From Boothiomyces macroporosus (Eukaryota; Chytridiomycota; Chytridiomycetes; Rhizophydiales; Terramycetaceae), in contig JADGKB010000009.1 of NCBI GenBank assembly GCA_027604185.1, positions 124,001 to 188,000 of the forward strand: a stretch of 64,000 nt of DNA. Reading direction: 5' to 3'. Of this stretch, positions 46,588-57,601 are shown in pieces. Numbering within the stretch: position 1 is the stretch's first letter; the number at the start of each line of letters is the position of its first letter. The position numbers were made by a program, and so were the translations under genes. The notes below the pieces were generated by a model. The model ran no database searches, was not told the DNA's origin, and saw nothing but the letters and a program-made list of their open reading frames with translations.

Positions 46588-47042
46588 TGTTACTTTAACT
46601 TTGGAAAAGATGTCCGCGTGTGTTTACACTGATTGATCATGCTGCAATTCTGGAAATTAAAAATTTGAATTGATGTAGTACAGCTGAATCAATCATATGC
46701 AATGAAACTTTCATACTAATTTGTCCTTTTCATTTTAGAAGGCTATTCCCTACAATAGAATATTTTCATATGGATCAAATCCAAGTTCTGGATTCACAAT
46801 CGCATATTCTTAAGCACGATAATGCTGAATGATGAACAGTAATTATTAGTAATCTGGAAATTCAACATATAGGTGAAATCGTCCTGCATTCAAGCAACCA
46901 AAGAGAAGCGCACCCCGTTCAACACAATATGCCTATTGACCATAATTACATATCCTCTTATCTCATTCACTTTCATCACCAACGCCACGATGAGAATCCA
47001 AAAAAGGTCAAATTAAAAAATTACAGAAATTTTCAAATCTCA
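46588..47042. other. Divergent intergenic region
   Basis: These 455 bp hold an in-frame upstream extension of the next gene (ATG at 46929), whose 38 residues look unlike any domain or presequence. No other feature was recognised. Confidence 0.5.
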
Positions 47043-47765
47043 ATGACCTCTCGCTTTCTGCCATCAGTCGCATTCCTCATTCATCAGCATTCGATTCCTG
47101 AATCCGCAATCGCAACTATAGTAGGCAGCGGTCCAAAGAACCATATCTTGAAAGGAGACATTCTAGCATTCCTCAGCGGATTCTCTATTGCACACTCTAC
47201 TCCAGAAACCGAATCAATATACTCTATCGACATTAATACTTCTTCATTGGCTTCATTTGGATTACCTATCAACGACTTGATTTCAACAGCAGTATTGAAA
47301 AAAATGGAATTGTTAAACGTATCACCAGTATGTTCACTTGTACGAGAATCTAGGGTTGGAGACTTGAATGTTAATATCGATGGAACCGGAATTACAGCTT
47401 CCATCCTTTCCAAATTAAAAACCACTGATAAAAAGCCTGTTTTCAAAATAGTAGATTCACTGGCATTGGGTGTCCGATATGAAACCCCAGATTATCATTT
47501 GGAAGGCAAAGAAGCCGTGATCTCTATCAACCAGATTTCTGTCCCAGAAGAATCTGCTGATATAATAGATTTCTTGGGTGATTACTCTGGAAAGAGCTCT
47601 CCAGTAAAGCCTGAATCAAGCGACTTGTTTGCAACTAAAGAAATTCGCGGAAATATTCGTATTGAATTGACTGTTGATGAAAAGTTGGGAGCAAAGAAGG
47701 CACAAGCATTCTTGGCAAAAGTAAAAGAATTGATCGAGTTGAAACCACAAGAATTATTGAAATAA
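47043..47765 (+). CDS. E3-binding (peripheral subunit-binding) domain protein, Pdx1-like
   Basis: A single exon of 240 aa. Residues 5-45 (LPSVAFLIHQHSIPESAIAT, then VGSGPKNHILKGDILAFLSG) match the peripheral subunit-binding domain that attaches dihydrolipoamide dehydrogenase to 2-oxoacid dehydrogenase complexes. The rest is a variable region and a C-terminal block (RIELTVDEKLGAKKAQAFL) like the residual core of fungal Pdx1. No lipoyl domain precedes it. It may be an E3-binding protein or an unrelated adaptor. An upstream ATG at 46929 is in frame but adds no recognisable lipoyl motif. Confidence 0.6.
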   Translation: MTSRFLPSVAFLIHQHSIPESAIATIVGSGPKNHILKGDILAFLSGFSIAHSTPETESIYSIDINTSSLASFGLPINDLISTAVLKKMELLNVSPVCSLVRESRVGDLNVNIDGTGITASILSKLKTTDKKPVFKIVDSLALGVRYETPDYHLEGKEAVISINQISVPEESADIIDFLGDYSGKSSPVKPESSDLFATKEIRGNIRIELTVDEKLGAKKAQAFLAKVKELIELKPQELLK

Positions 47766-48023
47766 ATTTGCTTGTAATCGCTGATTCATTGATTGATTTG
47801 TATTTTTTTCTTTGTACTAACCGCTTTTTTTGATTATAGCCCCATCCTGCTTTTTGTGCTGACTCACCGTTTCAAACGACGAGTAGCTTGCCCTCCTTTG
47901 ACTCACGAATAGCGGAAAAAAGAGAGGTAATTTACCGCATCAGCTAGAGTTGCTGAGAACTTGGCTCTTGCTTTTTTGCTACGGTGTAATGTTTCGCTCG
48001 GCGCCGAATCGGCGTTTACCCAA

Positions 48024-48031
48024 TATAAAAG
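48024..48031 (+). promoter_or_regulatory. TATA box of the ADP/ATP carrier gene
   Basis: TATAAAAG lies 29 bp upstream of the start codon, in a region otherwise free of ORFs. A highly expressed carrier gene commonly has such a box; the leader would be very short. Confidence 0.55.
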
Positions 48032-48060
48032 GAACCAAAAAATATTTCATTCATATTAAA

Positions 48061-48987
48061 ATGTCTGAAAAACAAAAAGATACTTTTCTCGTTGCTCTTG
48101 GAAAAGATTTCCTTGCTGGTGGTGTCTCTGGTGTCATTTCAAAAACAGCTACTTCCCCAATTGAAAGGGTGAAGCTCTTGATTCAAACCCAAGACGCCAA
48201 TCCAAAAATCATTTCTGGTGAAGTGCCAAGGTACACTGGGTTCATTAGCTCTTTTGGCAGGGTATATAGGGAACAAGGTCTTGCTGCTTTTTGGCGTGGT
48301 AATGTCGCCAACTGTATTCGTTATTTCCCTACTCAAGCAATAAACTTGGCTTCCAAAGATAGTATCAAAGGCGCTTTGCCAAAGTACAATCCAAACACTG
48401 ATTTCTGGAAATTCTTTGCCATTAATTTGACTTCTGGTGGTTTGGCTGGTGCTCTATCTCTTACTGTCATTTATCCATTAGATTACGCTCGTACTAGACT
48501 TGCTGCTGATGTCGGTACTGGTAAACGTCAATTTTCTGGCTTGTGGGATTGCTTGGTTAAAACTTCTCGTGGTCCTAAAGGATTCCTTTCCATTTATCAA
48601 GGATATGGAGTTGGTTTGGCTGGTATTGTCGGCTACCGCGGAGTTCAATTCGGTTTGAATGATACAATTAAGGGATTGAACCCATACGACAAGGAAACCT
48701 CGTTCAGAGGAATCTTGTCTAAATGGATCACTGCTCAAGTTTCTGTTATCGCTTCCTCTTATCCTGTCTATCCATTGGACACTATCCGTAGAAGACTCCA
48801 AATGCAATCTGAAAAGCCAATCAATGAAAGAATCTACAACGGCACTTTTGATTGCTTCAAGAAGATTGTAAAGAATGAAGGTGTTACTGCTTTATTCAAA
48901 GGTGCTGGTGCAAACGTATTTAGAAGTGTTGGTGCTGCACTAGTGCTGGTGCTTTATGGGGAAGTCCAAGCTATTATCAAACAATAA
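48061..48987 (+). CDS. AAC: ADP/ATP carrier-like mitochondrial protein with altered signature
   Basis: A single exon of 308 aa with six membrane spans and three mitochondrial-carrier repeats: SPIERVKLLIQ, YPLDYARTRLAAD and YPLDTIRRRLQM. The N-terminal KDFLAGGVSGVISKT and RGNVANCIRYFPTQAIN are typical of AAC. The diagnostic hexapeptide RRRMMM reads RRRLQM here, and NFAFKD reads NLASKD. It presumably exchanges ADP and ATP across the inner membrane, but these changes could alter specificity. Intronless with a strong TATA box, suggesting high expression. An in-frame ATG at 47950 is not followed by family sequence. Confidence 0.88.
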   Translation: MSEKQKDTFLVALGKDFLAGGVSGVISKTATSPIERVKLLIQTQDANPKIISGEVPRYTGFISSFGRVYREQGLAAFWRGNVANCIRYFPTQAINLASKDSIKGALPKYNPNTDFWKFFAINLTSGGLAGALSLTVIYPLDYARTRLAADVGTGKRQFSGLWDCLVKTSRGPKGFLSIYQGYGVGLAGIVGYRGVQFGLNDTIKGLNPYDKETSFRGILSKWITAQVSVIASSYPVYPLDTIRRRLQMQSEKPINERIYNGTFDCFKKIVKNEGVTALFKGAGANVFRSVGAALVLVLYGEVQAIIKQ

Positions 48988-49100
48988 ACACCTCATCTGG
49001 TCTCTACCTCCATTGGTACGGATTAAAAAACAAGGTCTTGGAGTATATTCAAGTGGACAAACATGCAAAAACTGCAATTATCAAGGAATGTTTAATAGGA

Positions 49101-50738
49101 TCAAATCAGATAAACTTTCATGGGAGAAGTACCAAGAATATTTCGAAGTTGCTTATAATCCTCTGCAGTGACTGTTGCTTCATTGTAAATATCGTTACGG
49201 TCTCCAACACTAAAGTAGAGGTTAGCCAATTCGGAATCCTTGACTTGTTCCACAAACTTTAGCACTTCTCGGGTTTGGATTTTGCGATTCCGACACAAGT
49301 CAAGCATCTCTAGTTTTGAAGCTGCAACTCCATATCCTAAAGTTTCCAGAGAGGTGCCATATAAACCGCAATCGGTCAAGGTTAATGATCGAATTTCACT
49401 TTGCTGTAGCTGTTGCGAAAAAATATGCGCTTTAGTGGTAAGGTTAACCAGCCGAAATACTACTTTAGTGAGGTTTGGGAATTTGCTCAAGTTTGCATAT
49501 AGAGATGAATGACTGTAAGTGAACCTCTCGCCTTGAACATATAGTGTACTAAGTGGACATTTCAGCATGCAGTTGTACACGTATTCTGTTTCTTCAGCTT
49601 TGTATAAATCAAGATGCAAACAACACAAATTAGAATCTTTGGCTGCCAAGAAAACATCGCCCAAGTATCTGTTAACTCTTACATCTAAATAGCGCAAATT
49701 GCATTCGTTCAAATTTCTAATCAATGCTTGAGATGACAGACTGCCAAATTGGTTCATCCGCAATATTTCCAACTTTGAATCGGCGATATGGTCGAAAAGA
49801 CATGCAATGGCTTCATCTTTGATCTTGTATCCACCAAACTCAAGATGAATAAGATTAGATTGAGGGATTGCTCTAGCTAAGGGCTCAAACATTTCCGTAG
49901 TAATCCCGGAAATTGGCAGTATCAAAGTTTCTAGTTTCGAAATGCCAATGAACTTTGACAGAGACTCCATTGCAGATTCCAGGAACTCAGCTCCGGTATA
50001 CGACAAGTCTAATTTTCTTAATTGCGAAGTTGCAAGACATTTAATCACTTTGGAGTGAATGTCGTCATGAATTGGCAAGCAAAATGATTTTAACGCGGGG
50101 AATTTCGAAATATCTGGAAAATCAAATTGGTCTGCTTCCAATATTTCAATTCTGTCACAGTTGAGGTAATTAAAGACCTCCTGCATTTTCAGATATTCTT
50201 GGAATTGATACACCACATGCCTAACATTACTCATGCGTCGGAAATTGCGGACAGTCTCCTTCTTTTGTAAATAATTATTTTGGTGAATTAACACTTTGGT
50301 AATCTTTGAGAGTACATCATCTTGCACTTCATCCCAATTGACCCAGTCAAATGAAACTTCAAAATGAATTTCTTTGCAGTAAGGAAGATCCTTGTGCAAT
50401 TGTGCGAAAAAGTATTCGTCAATAACAATAGTTCTGAACCTCAGGTGGCACAGTTTAATCCTCTTTAGCGTTCTGAAAAATCCGTCCTTGATTCGGATAT
50501 TTGTTGGGTCATGGTTCGTATAATTGATTGGCCGCATTCTATTGAGTTTGAAAATCAAAGTCTTTCCTTGCACAAATTGATTATACTCCCAGTCTCCAAG
50601 TAGCTTTCGAGGCCCTAGAAATTCAAACATGGCTTTGCTCAGCATCGAAATTTGTTCCAATTCATCCCGATTTAACTGTTCCAAAATATTTAAAAGAACT
50701 TCCGCTGGGAAATCAAACAAATTCATAAACCGACTCAT
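49101..50738 (-). CDS. F-box and leucine-rich-repeat protein
   Basis: A single exon of 545 aa from this ATG (a further in-frame ATG at 50804 exists). The N-terminal F-box is FDFPAEVLLNILEQLNRDEL followed by ISMLSKAMFEF. Residues about 130-540 contain irregular leucine-rich repeats of the RNI type, such as LRKLDLSYTGAEFL, LRYLDVRVNRYLG and LEMLDLCRNRKIQ. The repeats number about ten. F-box proteins recruit substrates to SCF ubiquitin ligases; the substrate is unknown. The absence of introns in a 1.6-kb gene is unusual for this window. Confidence 0.8.
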   Translation of the reverse strand: MSRFMNLFDFPAEVLLNILEQLNRDELEQISMLSKAMFEFLGPRKLLGDWEYNQFVQGKTLIFKLNRMRPINYTNHDPTNIRIKDGFFRTLKRIKLCHLRFRTIVIDEYFFAQLHKDLPYCKEIHFEVSFDWVNWDEVQDDVLSKITKVLIHQNNYLQKKETVRNFRRMSNVRHVVYQFQEYLKMQEVFNYLNCDRIEILEADQFDFPDISKFPALKSFCLPIHDDIHSKVIKCLATSQLRKLDLSYTGAEFLESAMESLSKFIGISKLETLILPISGITTEMFEPLARAIPQSNLIHLEFGGYKIKDEAIACLFDHIADSKLEILRMNQFGSLSSQALIRNLNECNLRYLDVRVNRYLGDVFLAAKDSNLCCLHLDLYKAEETEYVYNCMLKCPLSTLYVQGERFTYSHSSLYANLSKFPNLTKVVFRLVNLTTKAHIFSQQLQQSEIRSLTLTDCGLYGTSLETLGYGVAASKLEMLDLCRNRKIQTREVLKFVEQVKDSELANLYFSVGDRNDIYNEATVTAEDYKQLRNILGTSPMKVYLI

Positions 50739-50953
50739 TTTTTTGGATAAGAATTTGCAATAGAAATTTGTCGAAATTGAGCGCCACAGCCAAGTCCCAT
50801 TCATTAAAGTTCCTTTAGAATTTCTTGGATCTACTACATCTATAGACTAGCAATATATTCCCATTACTAATTAACACGGATTCCATCTCTTGCAATTTTC
50901 AACCAGCAAAAGTCTTGAAATTTCAACACACTTTTTTTTTATTTTTTTTGAAA

Positions 50954-51337
50954 ATGAATGACAAGAAAATAGAAAAGAAAAAGAGAGACCCCAAAAAAGA
51001 GATTGAGCGGTTCAAAAAACAAGCTCTCAAACGACCGCCAAAGGAGATTATAGAGTATAACGAGGAAAGCCGGCACGAATTTGTAACTGGGTTTCACAAG
51101 CGAAAACAGCAGCTGAAAAAGAAGAGAGTGGAGAAACAGATTGAAAGGAGTAAACAGGAAAAGAGGGATTCGCTTAGAGAAAAGAGGCGCAAGTTGTATG
51201 ATGTTTTACCAATGGTAAAGGAGATTGATTCCATCAATGAAGTCAGTGGCGAGAAGGATGTTGTAAAATATGGAAAGAGTGTTACAGTTACTGTTACTCC
51301 TTTTGATCCGGAAGACATGGGTGATTTGCAAGAATAA
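50954..51337 (+). CDS. RRP17: Nucleolar protein Rrp17/NOL12 family
   Basis: A single exon of 127 aa, very basic. It has HEFVTGFHKRKQQLKKKRVE followed by a long charged helix (SLREKRRKLYDVLPMV), the Nop25/NOL12 pattern. Yeast Rrp17 is a 5'-3' exonuclease in pre-rRNA processing; here only homology is seen. A T-rich tract precedes the start. Its stop is 9 bp from the stop of TFB3. Confidence 0.75.
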   Translation: MNDKKIEKKKRDPKKEIERFKKQALKRPPKEIIEYNEESRHEFVTGFHKRKQQLKKKRVEKQIERSKQEKRDSLREKRRKLYDVLPMVKEIDSINEVSGEKDVVKYGKSVTVTVTPFDPEDMGDLQE

Positions 51338-51346
51338 AATATATAT

Positions 51347-52263
51347 TTAGATGTTTGCAAACAACGCGGAGGTAGCAGAAGTCAAAGCTCTAGTAAATGT
51401 TATTGACGTGCTGAATCCGCTTGCCTTGTATACATCTCCCTTGATATCGGTTGTCAATCTAATATTATTTTATATTTACCTGCTACTGTATTGATTGGTA
51501 TTGACAAATGAAATTCTGTTTAGCACCGTGTCAACAGGTTCAAAATCAAAGTCATCATCCTCTTCAATCTCCTCCAGTTCAATCTTGATTTCTACTTTAT
51601 CCACTTTCTGCTTCTTGTACTTGTTTTCTTTCAATACTGTTTTCAAGTCCTTTGAAGATGAAGATTGGATTTTAGTAATCAATTCCAAATCACTCTGCTG
51701 TTTCTCGTTCAACTGTTTATTTTCAATTTCCAAGAATGCTTCTTTTCTCGCTTGCTTTTCTAGTTTCTCTCGCTGAATCTTTTGCTGGATCAGTCTTTCT
51801 TCCTGGAGCTGTTTTTGTTTATTGCGTTCAATCAATTCCTTGTTTTCATTTCGGAACCTCTCTATTCGCTCATTGGTTTCTTGGATATCCACATTATTAA
51901 TCATATTGAATATAATCTCTTCTGTTTCTTCCAAGTAATCGTTGTACTCTCGCAAAGATCCAAAATCTTCTTGTCGCTTGTTTATGAACGACAGTTTCTT
52001 TCTTATCTGCACCTCCTTTTCCACATATAAATCATCGAATTTCTGGGTAGTAAAGTTGCTTTTACGTAGAGTGGTTTTACAAATAGGACAAGGGCCTGAA
52101 TTAGGAATGGAATACCAGGACCAGAACGAAACAGACGATCAACACAGGTCTCGCACATCTTGTGGAAGCAAGGAGATACCAGCAACTTGAGACTCTGGTT
52201 GAGATATTTGTCAGTCAAGCAAACGGGACAGGTGTCGTTATTCACATTTGTCGTTTTCGTCAT
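51347..52263 (-). CDS. TFB3: TFIIH/CAK assembly factor Tfb3/MAT1
   Basis: Exons 52116-52263, 51480-52095, 51347-51458; introns 20 and 21 nt; 291 aa. A RING starts it: CPVCLTDKYLNQSLKLLVSP then CFHKMCETCVDRLF, and splicing gives GPCPICKTTLRKSNF. Next is EKEVQIRKKLSFINKRQEDF and DYNDYLEETEEIIFNM, typical of MAT1. The helical middle follows, then the last exon restores the conserved C-terminus KASGFSTSITFTRALTSATS. It holds CDK7-cyclin H together in TFIIH. Convergent with RRP17, with 9 bp between stops. Confidence 0.95.
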
Positions 52264-52713
52264 TTCAGATTTCTGAAAAATTTCAAAGAATCAGGTCATT
52301 TCATGCAAAGAAGAGATCAATTCAAAGAATTATAGAGGCCATGGTATGCTTTGTCTTGGAGTTGAACTGGTATCTAGAGATAATAAGCTACGCCAACTGA
52401 TTATACATCTTTGGTGAGATGGCGGTGCTCCAACAAACAGCGAGGCCATTTTATTATATTCGTATCTACTATTTAGCAGTGAACACCAGATAGATGGCAG
52501 AATGTGCATCAGATGAGCAACACGGTTTTCTACTGCGTGTCTTAAAGTGCGATAACTTCCTGGAATGCAACCGGGAATCAAACTGCGTCTCTAGCATAGT
52601 AATTTGGCAGGCAAAGAAGTGAGGTTATCTTGTCATGAATGTGTGATACAACTAAATGGTGGGAGCCCTGCACAGCACCTGTTTCATTTTAGCCACCGCA
52701 AGCTTTTCACCAA
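52264..52713. other. Divergent intergenic region, nothing recognised
   Basis: These 450 bp separate the TFB3 and LEA2-like starts. A minus-strand ORF of 83 codons (52330-52581) has no family similarity. A partial B-box-like stretch was checked for a tRNA and rejected. Confidence 0.5.
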
Positions 52714-54191
52714 ATGGAAAATAGAGTAGACAACCATTCATATGAAATGCATTCAAGAGAGCAAAGACCATCGGATTCAAACAATTCCCCTCGCGCTCCT
52801 CCACAGTCAAGCATGCCCCCAAAATTATCCCCTTCATTCAACCCAAACAGAATAAGCGCTTCTTCTGGGGGTTCGTCAGACAAGGATGCCAAAGAACTGT
52901 TAGAATCCATCCCTCAAAGCCCTAATTCTAATGTACATAGTGGATATGAATATCAACATGATTACCAAGGCAGAGAAAATGCAAGTTATCCCCAGAATAA
53001 TGACAACTATTATCAATATGGACAGCCTTACCCAGCACAGTATGATGGGCAGTACCCGCCAGAAGCAAAAGGTTATGAGCATGGGCAAGGTTATGACTAT
53101 GGCTATGATCAATACAACCAACAATACAACCAACAGTATCCAGAATATGGATATCAACAAGGCTACAATTACGGTCAACCAGAGTATGAACAAAGCCATC
53201 CATCATATGCCCCTAATTCTGCCTACACAGCTTCGTATGCCAATCAACCTTACCCACAAGAAGATTATGCTCATACTATTTCAAATTATGAAAGTAGTTA
53301 TCAACATTCAATCCATTCCCACGATCCTTCAGAATATGGAAGAAATGTAAAGTTTGACAAGGATGCGAAATCTGAAAAGAACTATTCTTCTCCACTAAAG
53401 ACTAACCGCATGAGTGCCATGTCAACTGGATCAGTAATCCACGAAAGGTACTGCTGTGGTATGTTCAAGTCAAAGAGAAAGTGCGCTTTAGTATGTGTGC
53501 CAATTTGGACTATACTCTTGGCAATTATTGGTAGTCAATTAGTAATATTAGGTGTTGCAGTATTCTTCTTGTTCCCAAGAAACCCTACTTTTACTATTGG
53601 TCAGGTTCAAGAAGTAGATCCTCTCGCTGTAAATGATGTTGCTACTCTGCGAACTGGTAATCCACCTTTCCAAGCAAACTTTTCCATGGAGACTGATATT
53701 GTAGTAACTTCTAGCAATTACATTGCTTGGTCCATTAATCAACTTACAATCAAAGCTTTTATTCGAATTCCATTTATTGACCCGAAAACAAACAAACTTG
53801 GATACACAATTGCACCAGTAGAAGTAGCATCTGGCTCTCGAAGTGCCATCACATTAAGAGCTCAAGGCAATACTACAATACCAATTGTAATAATTCATTA
53901 ATTTAGAAATTTTACATATACTATCAGGCATCAGGACAAGTAACCCCAACCAACCTAGGCAATAGCACCAGTAATTTGGGTCTATATATGATTATTCAAT
54001 CTTGTGGAGCGAATCTGTTTCCATATGGGAGTTTGCCCATTGATAACAATATTATTGACCTGATATTCGAATCTACTGTAACATTAGGAATATTTAAATT
54101 TGATTTGCCTCAAAATATTCAAAGAATTCCTTGTCCTCAAGGTGCGTTGGATCTGGTTAAAATTGTTCACGAGGGTATTTTTGGAAACTGA
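52714..54191 (+). CDS. Single-pass membrane protein with LEA2-like outer domain and Gln/Tyr-rich tail
   Basis: Exons 52714-53886 and 53907-54191 (20-nt intron) encode 485 aa. The first 250 residues are low complexity, with a Tyr/Gln-rich repeat zone (about residues 75-200) that looks prion-like or disordered. A Cys/Lys-rich patch (RYCCGMFKSKRKCALVC) precedes one membrane helix (IWTILLAIIGSQLVILGVAV). The C-terminal part resembles LEA2/NDR1-type domains of fungal membrane proteins: FFLFPRNPTF after the helix, then NYIAWSINQLTIKAFI. Function unknown; a cell-surface or vacuolar location is a guess. Confidence 0.65.
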
Positions 54192-54270
54192 TAATAAAGG
54201 CACTTTTGACTCTATTTAATATTCACTTTGGATCTATAACTCCATACAGTATGTAATATATTCAAAAGAG

Positions 54271-55183
54271 CTACAAGACATCAACGTATTCAGATACATC
54301 ATCAAAAGTAAGCGTAACCAAATCAAAAGTAGCTTCAATCTGCACAACCACCCTTTCACTCTTGCTATTGTACTCTTTCAATTCAGCAACCTGCCCCTTC
54401 TCTTCACCTTTTACAACCAACACTCGTTTACCAACCCTAGGTATAACAGTCTCCAAATCACATTGCTCAACTACATTAATAACATTTACAATCTACCAAA
54501 TTGCCGCCCTCTAGTTTGACTATGCAAGTGTTTAATGAAACGACGTCTTGAATTATACCTTTTTGATTATAGTTCTTTTTCGATAGAATGCGAACTCTGA
54601 TATGTGGTCTTATCCATTGCTTCTGTATAATCTTGATTTGATCGTCCCAAACGCGAATAGTTTCATCCTTCAATTTGATTTTCACACTTGTTCCGTCTTT
54701 TTTTGTTGATGTATCGAGGACAGTGCCTTCCTTGTTTTTATGCTTGCCTTCAGTTACTCGAACTGTTTGTCCTTTCAAGTCTCTCCTTGGCGGCGGCGGA
54801 GTTGGATCCCGTTCAACAATCTGTTTTTGTTTTGTTGTTTCTACTATTGGATCGGCAAGAGGATCAGCGCCTATTCCTAGAAGGGGTGGTCTTGGTTTGA
54901 GTTCTATAGGTGCTAGCAATCCATTAGGGTTCTTTCCGACTGGCTTTCCTTCCTTCCACCCCATTCCTTTGAGTAATGCCGCTCCAAACATTTCAACTGG
55001 TACCGTTTCATAGTTGGATGAATCCGGTCGCTGGTTGTAATCAAACTCGTACTTTTCCTTTTCCGATATATTTGTAGGTATCTTTCTTATATCAGTCTTT
55101 TGAATGGGTATCACTATATCCCTATGGATCCGTTGTACCGGCTGCTCGTCTTGGAATGCCTCTGCGATTTTTCTCTTTGACAT
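54271..55183 (-). CDS. GPKOW: G-patch and KOW domain splicing factor (GPKOW/Spp2)
   Basis: Exons 54490-55183 and 54271-54470 (19-nt intron) encode 297 aa. VEMFGAALLKGMGWKEGKPV is the G-patch, followed by the LLAPIELKPRPPLLGIGA motif of this family. Then a KOW (GQTVRVTEGKHKNKEGTVL), a WIRPHIRVRILSKKNYNQKG second KOW, and a C-terminal KOW (GKRVLVVKGEEKGQVAEL). The factor works with the Prp2 helicase in the first catalytic step of splicing. Its presence fits an intron-dense genome. Confidence 0.9.
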
Positions 55184-55236
55184 TTAAAAATTTTCACAAG
55201 CTCAAAAAGACCAAAAATACTAAAGAAAAGAAAAAT

Positions 55237-57346
55237 CTATTCCGACTTGTCGCTCTTTGAAGAGATTAAATCCTCCAGGGATTTATGTCTACTCAACTCA
55301 GACATAACATCTGCATCAACTGGTAAGACTGATTTTCTACGGAACCTGGATGGAGTGGCATCTTTTTTGTCATTAAATTGTTGCTATAATTAGTGGTAAT
55401 TACGAGTTCTTTTGTAAGGGAATCATCTTCTTCCATCGCGCCTGGAGATTTAGCGAGTTCATCTGCATCTTCACTTGGCTCTTGAATCAATTCCTTTTCA
55501 GTCACAATTGAAACTGGCCCTTAATTTAGTAGGAATTACTTGCAGTAGGTTTCTTGATTACAATATTCTCAACGTGAATAGTTTCAAGGTTCTTTTGTGC
55601 CAGCTCTTCAATCTTTGCCCAAGCTTCTTCGCGATCCTTTTGTTTCTTGCGCTCACTAGATTAAAACAAATTACTGCTGACGGCTTTGCTTGAATTTGTT
55701 TGTGCATTCATCAAACAGCTTTGGCGACATTTCCATAAAGAGCTTGAGAGCATTGTACACTAGACCGTGAATTGTTCTTGTTAATATTAGATTACCTATT
55801 CCAATGTGATTTAGAATTCTTGTATAGTGCTGGAAACATGATTGGTAATATAACATTAACATTTTCGTTTATCAAGTTATTGATATACTCATTATTCCAG
55901 TAGTATAATGCTCTTTCAGCAACTTGGAAATGTGGGCTAGACACAGATCTAGCAATTTGCTGGAATATTGGCACTTGCACTTTGACAAATTCTGATGGCT
56001 CAATAACATCCAGTATCTCTTCCAATTCGTTCAGAAACATTACTTCCTTTGGTGAATTTACTTTTGGCCAGAAGCGTAGCAATCCATTGACCACTTCTTC
56101 AGTTAGTGTAGGGTCTTTTTCTAAAAACTGTACAACGCAATAAGCTAGCTGCGGATGATATAGTGTAAGTGATTTTGCTTTATGCAGAGGAAGCAGGACT
56201 CTTATTAAGAATACTTTGTGTTCCTCTTTTAATGGAAGAGCGAACCCGTTAATAATGCTAGATAAGACTTTTTGTACCTTCCTAAAATTTCCAGCATTTC
56301 CGCAATCCCGCTATGACGCTCGTCTTCATATACAAACATAAAGAATGCATTATTAATAGATCTTCTAATAAAGGCTCTTAAATTAAGGAATTTTCCATAA
56401 ATTCTGTGCAAAGTGGTTTTCAAAAAGTCCCTTTCACGAGGATCTTCACTGTCAAACAATTCCAATAGCTTTTGTTAGTAACAAGTACTTGTAAAACAAA
56501 GTGAGTGTCGATATACTTTTTGGCAATATTGGTATTAAAATCTGGAGATTCTATAAAGCGCAGCAATAATTCATAAACGATTTGCAAATGTGGCCACCCA
56601 GTTTCCAAAACAGGCTCATCTTCTTCTGGGTCAAAAGCGTCGCCGGCAGGATTAACTTGCGGCGGAAGCGTTCTAAACATATTGGTCGAAAACTAGATTA
56701 CATTTAATTACCATATTCATTAAATCAGGGTATGTTGATTCGACAATTACGCCTCTGTTATTCGTAATATAATCCACAAGTTCCGTCAATGTTTGTCTCT
56801 TGATTTCCTTTCCTTTTAGATCCCCAAGTGTGTCTGTAAAGTCAAACATCACACAGCATTGTTGCAGTTTCTTTAGCAACAACTCTGGTCTTTCCGAGAT
56901 CGGGACTTCTACGGTTTAATCTCTCTAATTACCCTTGAGGTTGGGCAATTTCTCCAATTCTACTTTTTCAGTAACGTGGAATCTGGAGGACTTTTGTCGT
57001 TTTGGGGTTTTAGTGACTGGAAGTGTGTCTTTTCCGCTCTTTATTTTTGCTATGGTTCCGGCTTTAGGAGCACCGGTATTCGTGGGTGGTGTAACTGGTG
57101 CGGATACTTGTATTGATGGAGCTTCCTCCTTCTTTTTGTTATCTTTCTTCATTGGTGCTGCAGGTACAGTCGTGTTTGCGTTTGGCGGTGTGGTTGCTCT
57201 TGCTTGTGTCTTTGGCGTGGTTGGCTGTTGCTTTGCTGAGGGTTGCTTATTATCTTTGGTGAAAGGTAACTGAATACCCTGAGGATGAGATTAGCAAAAA
57301 GTTAGAAAAATAACTTACTCGAAAATAGTACCTTGAGAGACTTCAT
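55237..57346 (-). CDS. RTS1: PP2A regulatory B56 (B') subunit
   Basis: Exons 57332-57346, 56933-57278, 56712-56908, 56489-56692, 56278-56468, 55796-56257, 55675-55776, 55540-55655, 55404-55519, 55237-55383; 631 aa. Introns are 53 nt first, then 24, 19, 20, 20, 19, 19, 20 and 20 nt. A disordered Thr/Pro/Lys-rich N-terminus precedes the HEAT-like B56 core: [73 protein letters not shown] and [15 protein letters not shown]. It targets the PP2A phosphatase to substrates with LxxIxE-type motifs. Exon 1 is only 5 codons and the exon-1 acceptor defines the longest intron but one here. Confidence 0.93.
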
Positions 57347-57601
57347 GAAGACTTGCGACTGATGCAAATTATCGTGGGGTTAATTAGACAATGCTTTTTC
57401 TAATAGTTTTTTACCAGACAATGGACCACTCCAATGAGTGAGGCGTATCACGACAGAAATTCTCAGCAGTATGGGTATCGCTAATAACATCTGTATCTAA
57501 CAAATACCGCGATAACCTGGGACATTATTCCAGAATAAATTAAATCCCAGAGTGTCCAATTCCAATTTTCTAATTTACATTTTTTTCATCCAACAATCGA
57601 A

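Noticed and set aside
52590..52660. Possible tRNA on the minus strand (GTTTGATTCC resembles a B box)
   Set aside because: No matching A box, acceptor stem or anticodon arm could be placed around it.
52900..53350. Several long ORFs in other frames opposite or inside the LEA2-like gene
   Set aside because: They are by-products of the Tyr/Gln-rich repeat composition and show only low-complexity Met/Ile/His or Val/Leu patterns.
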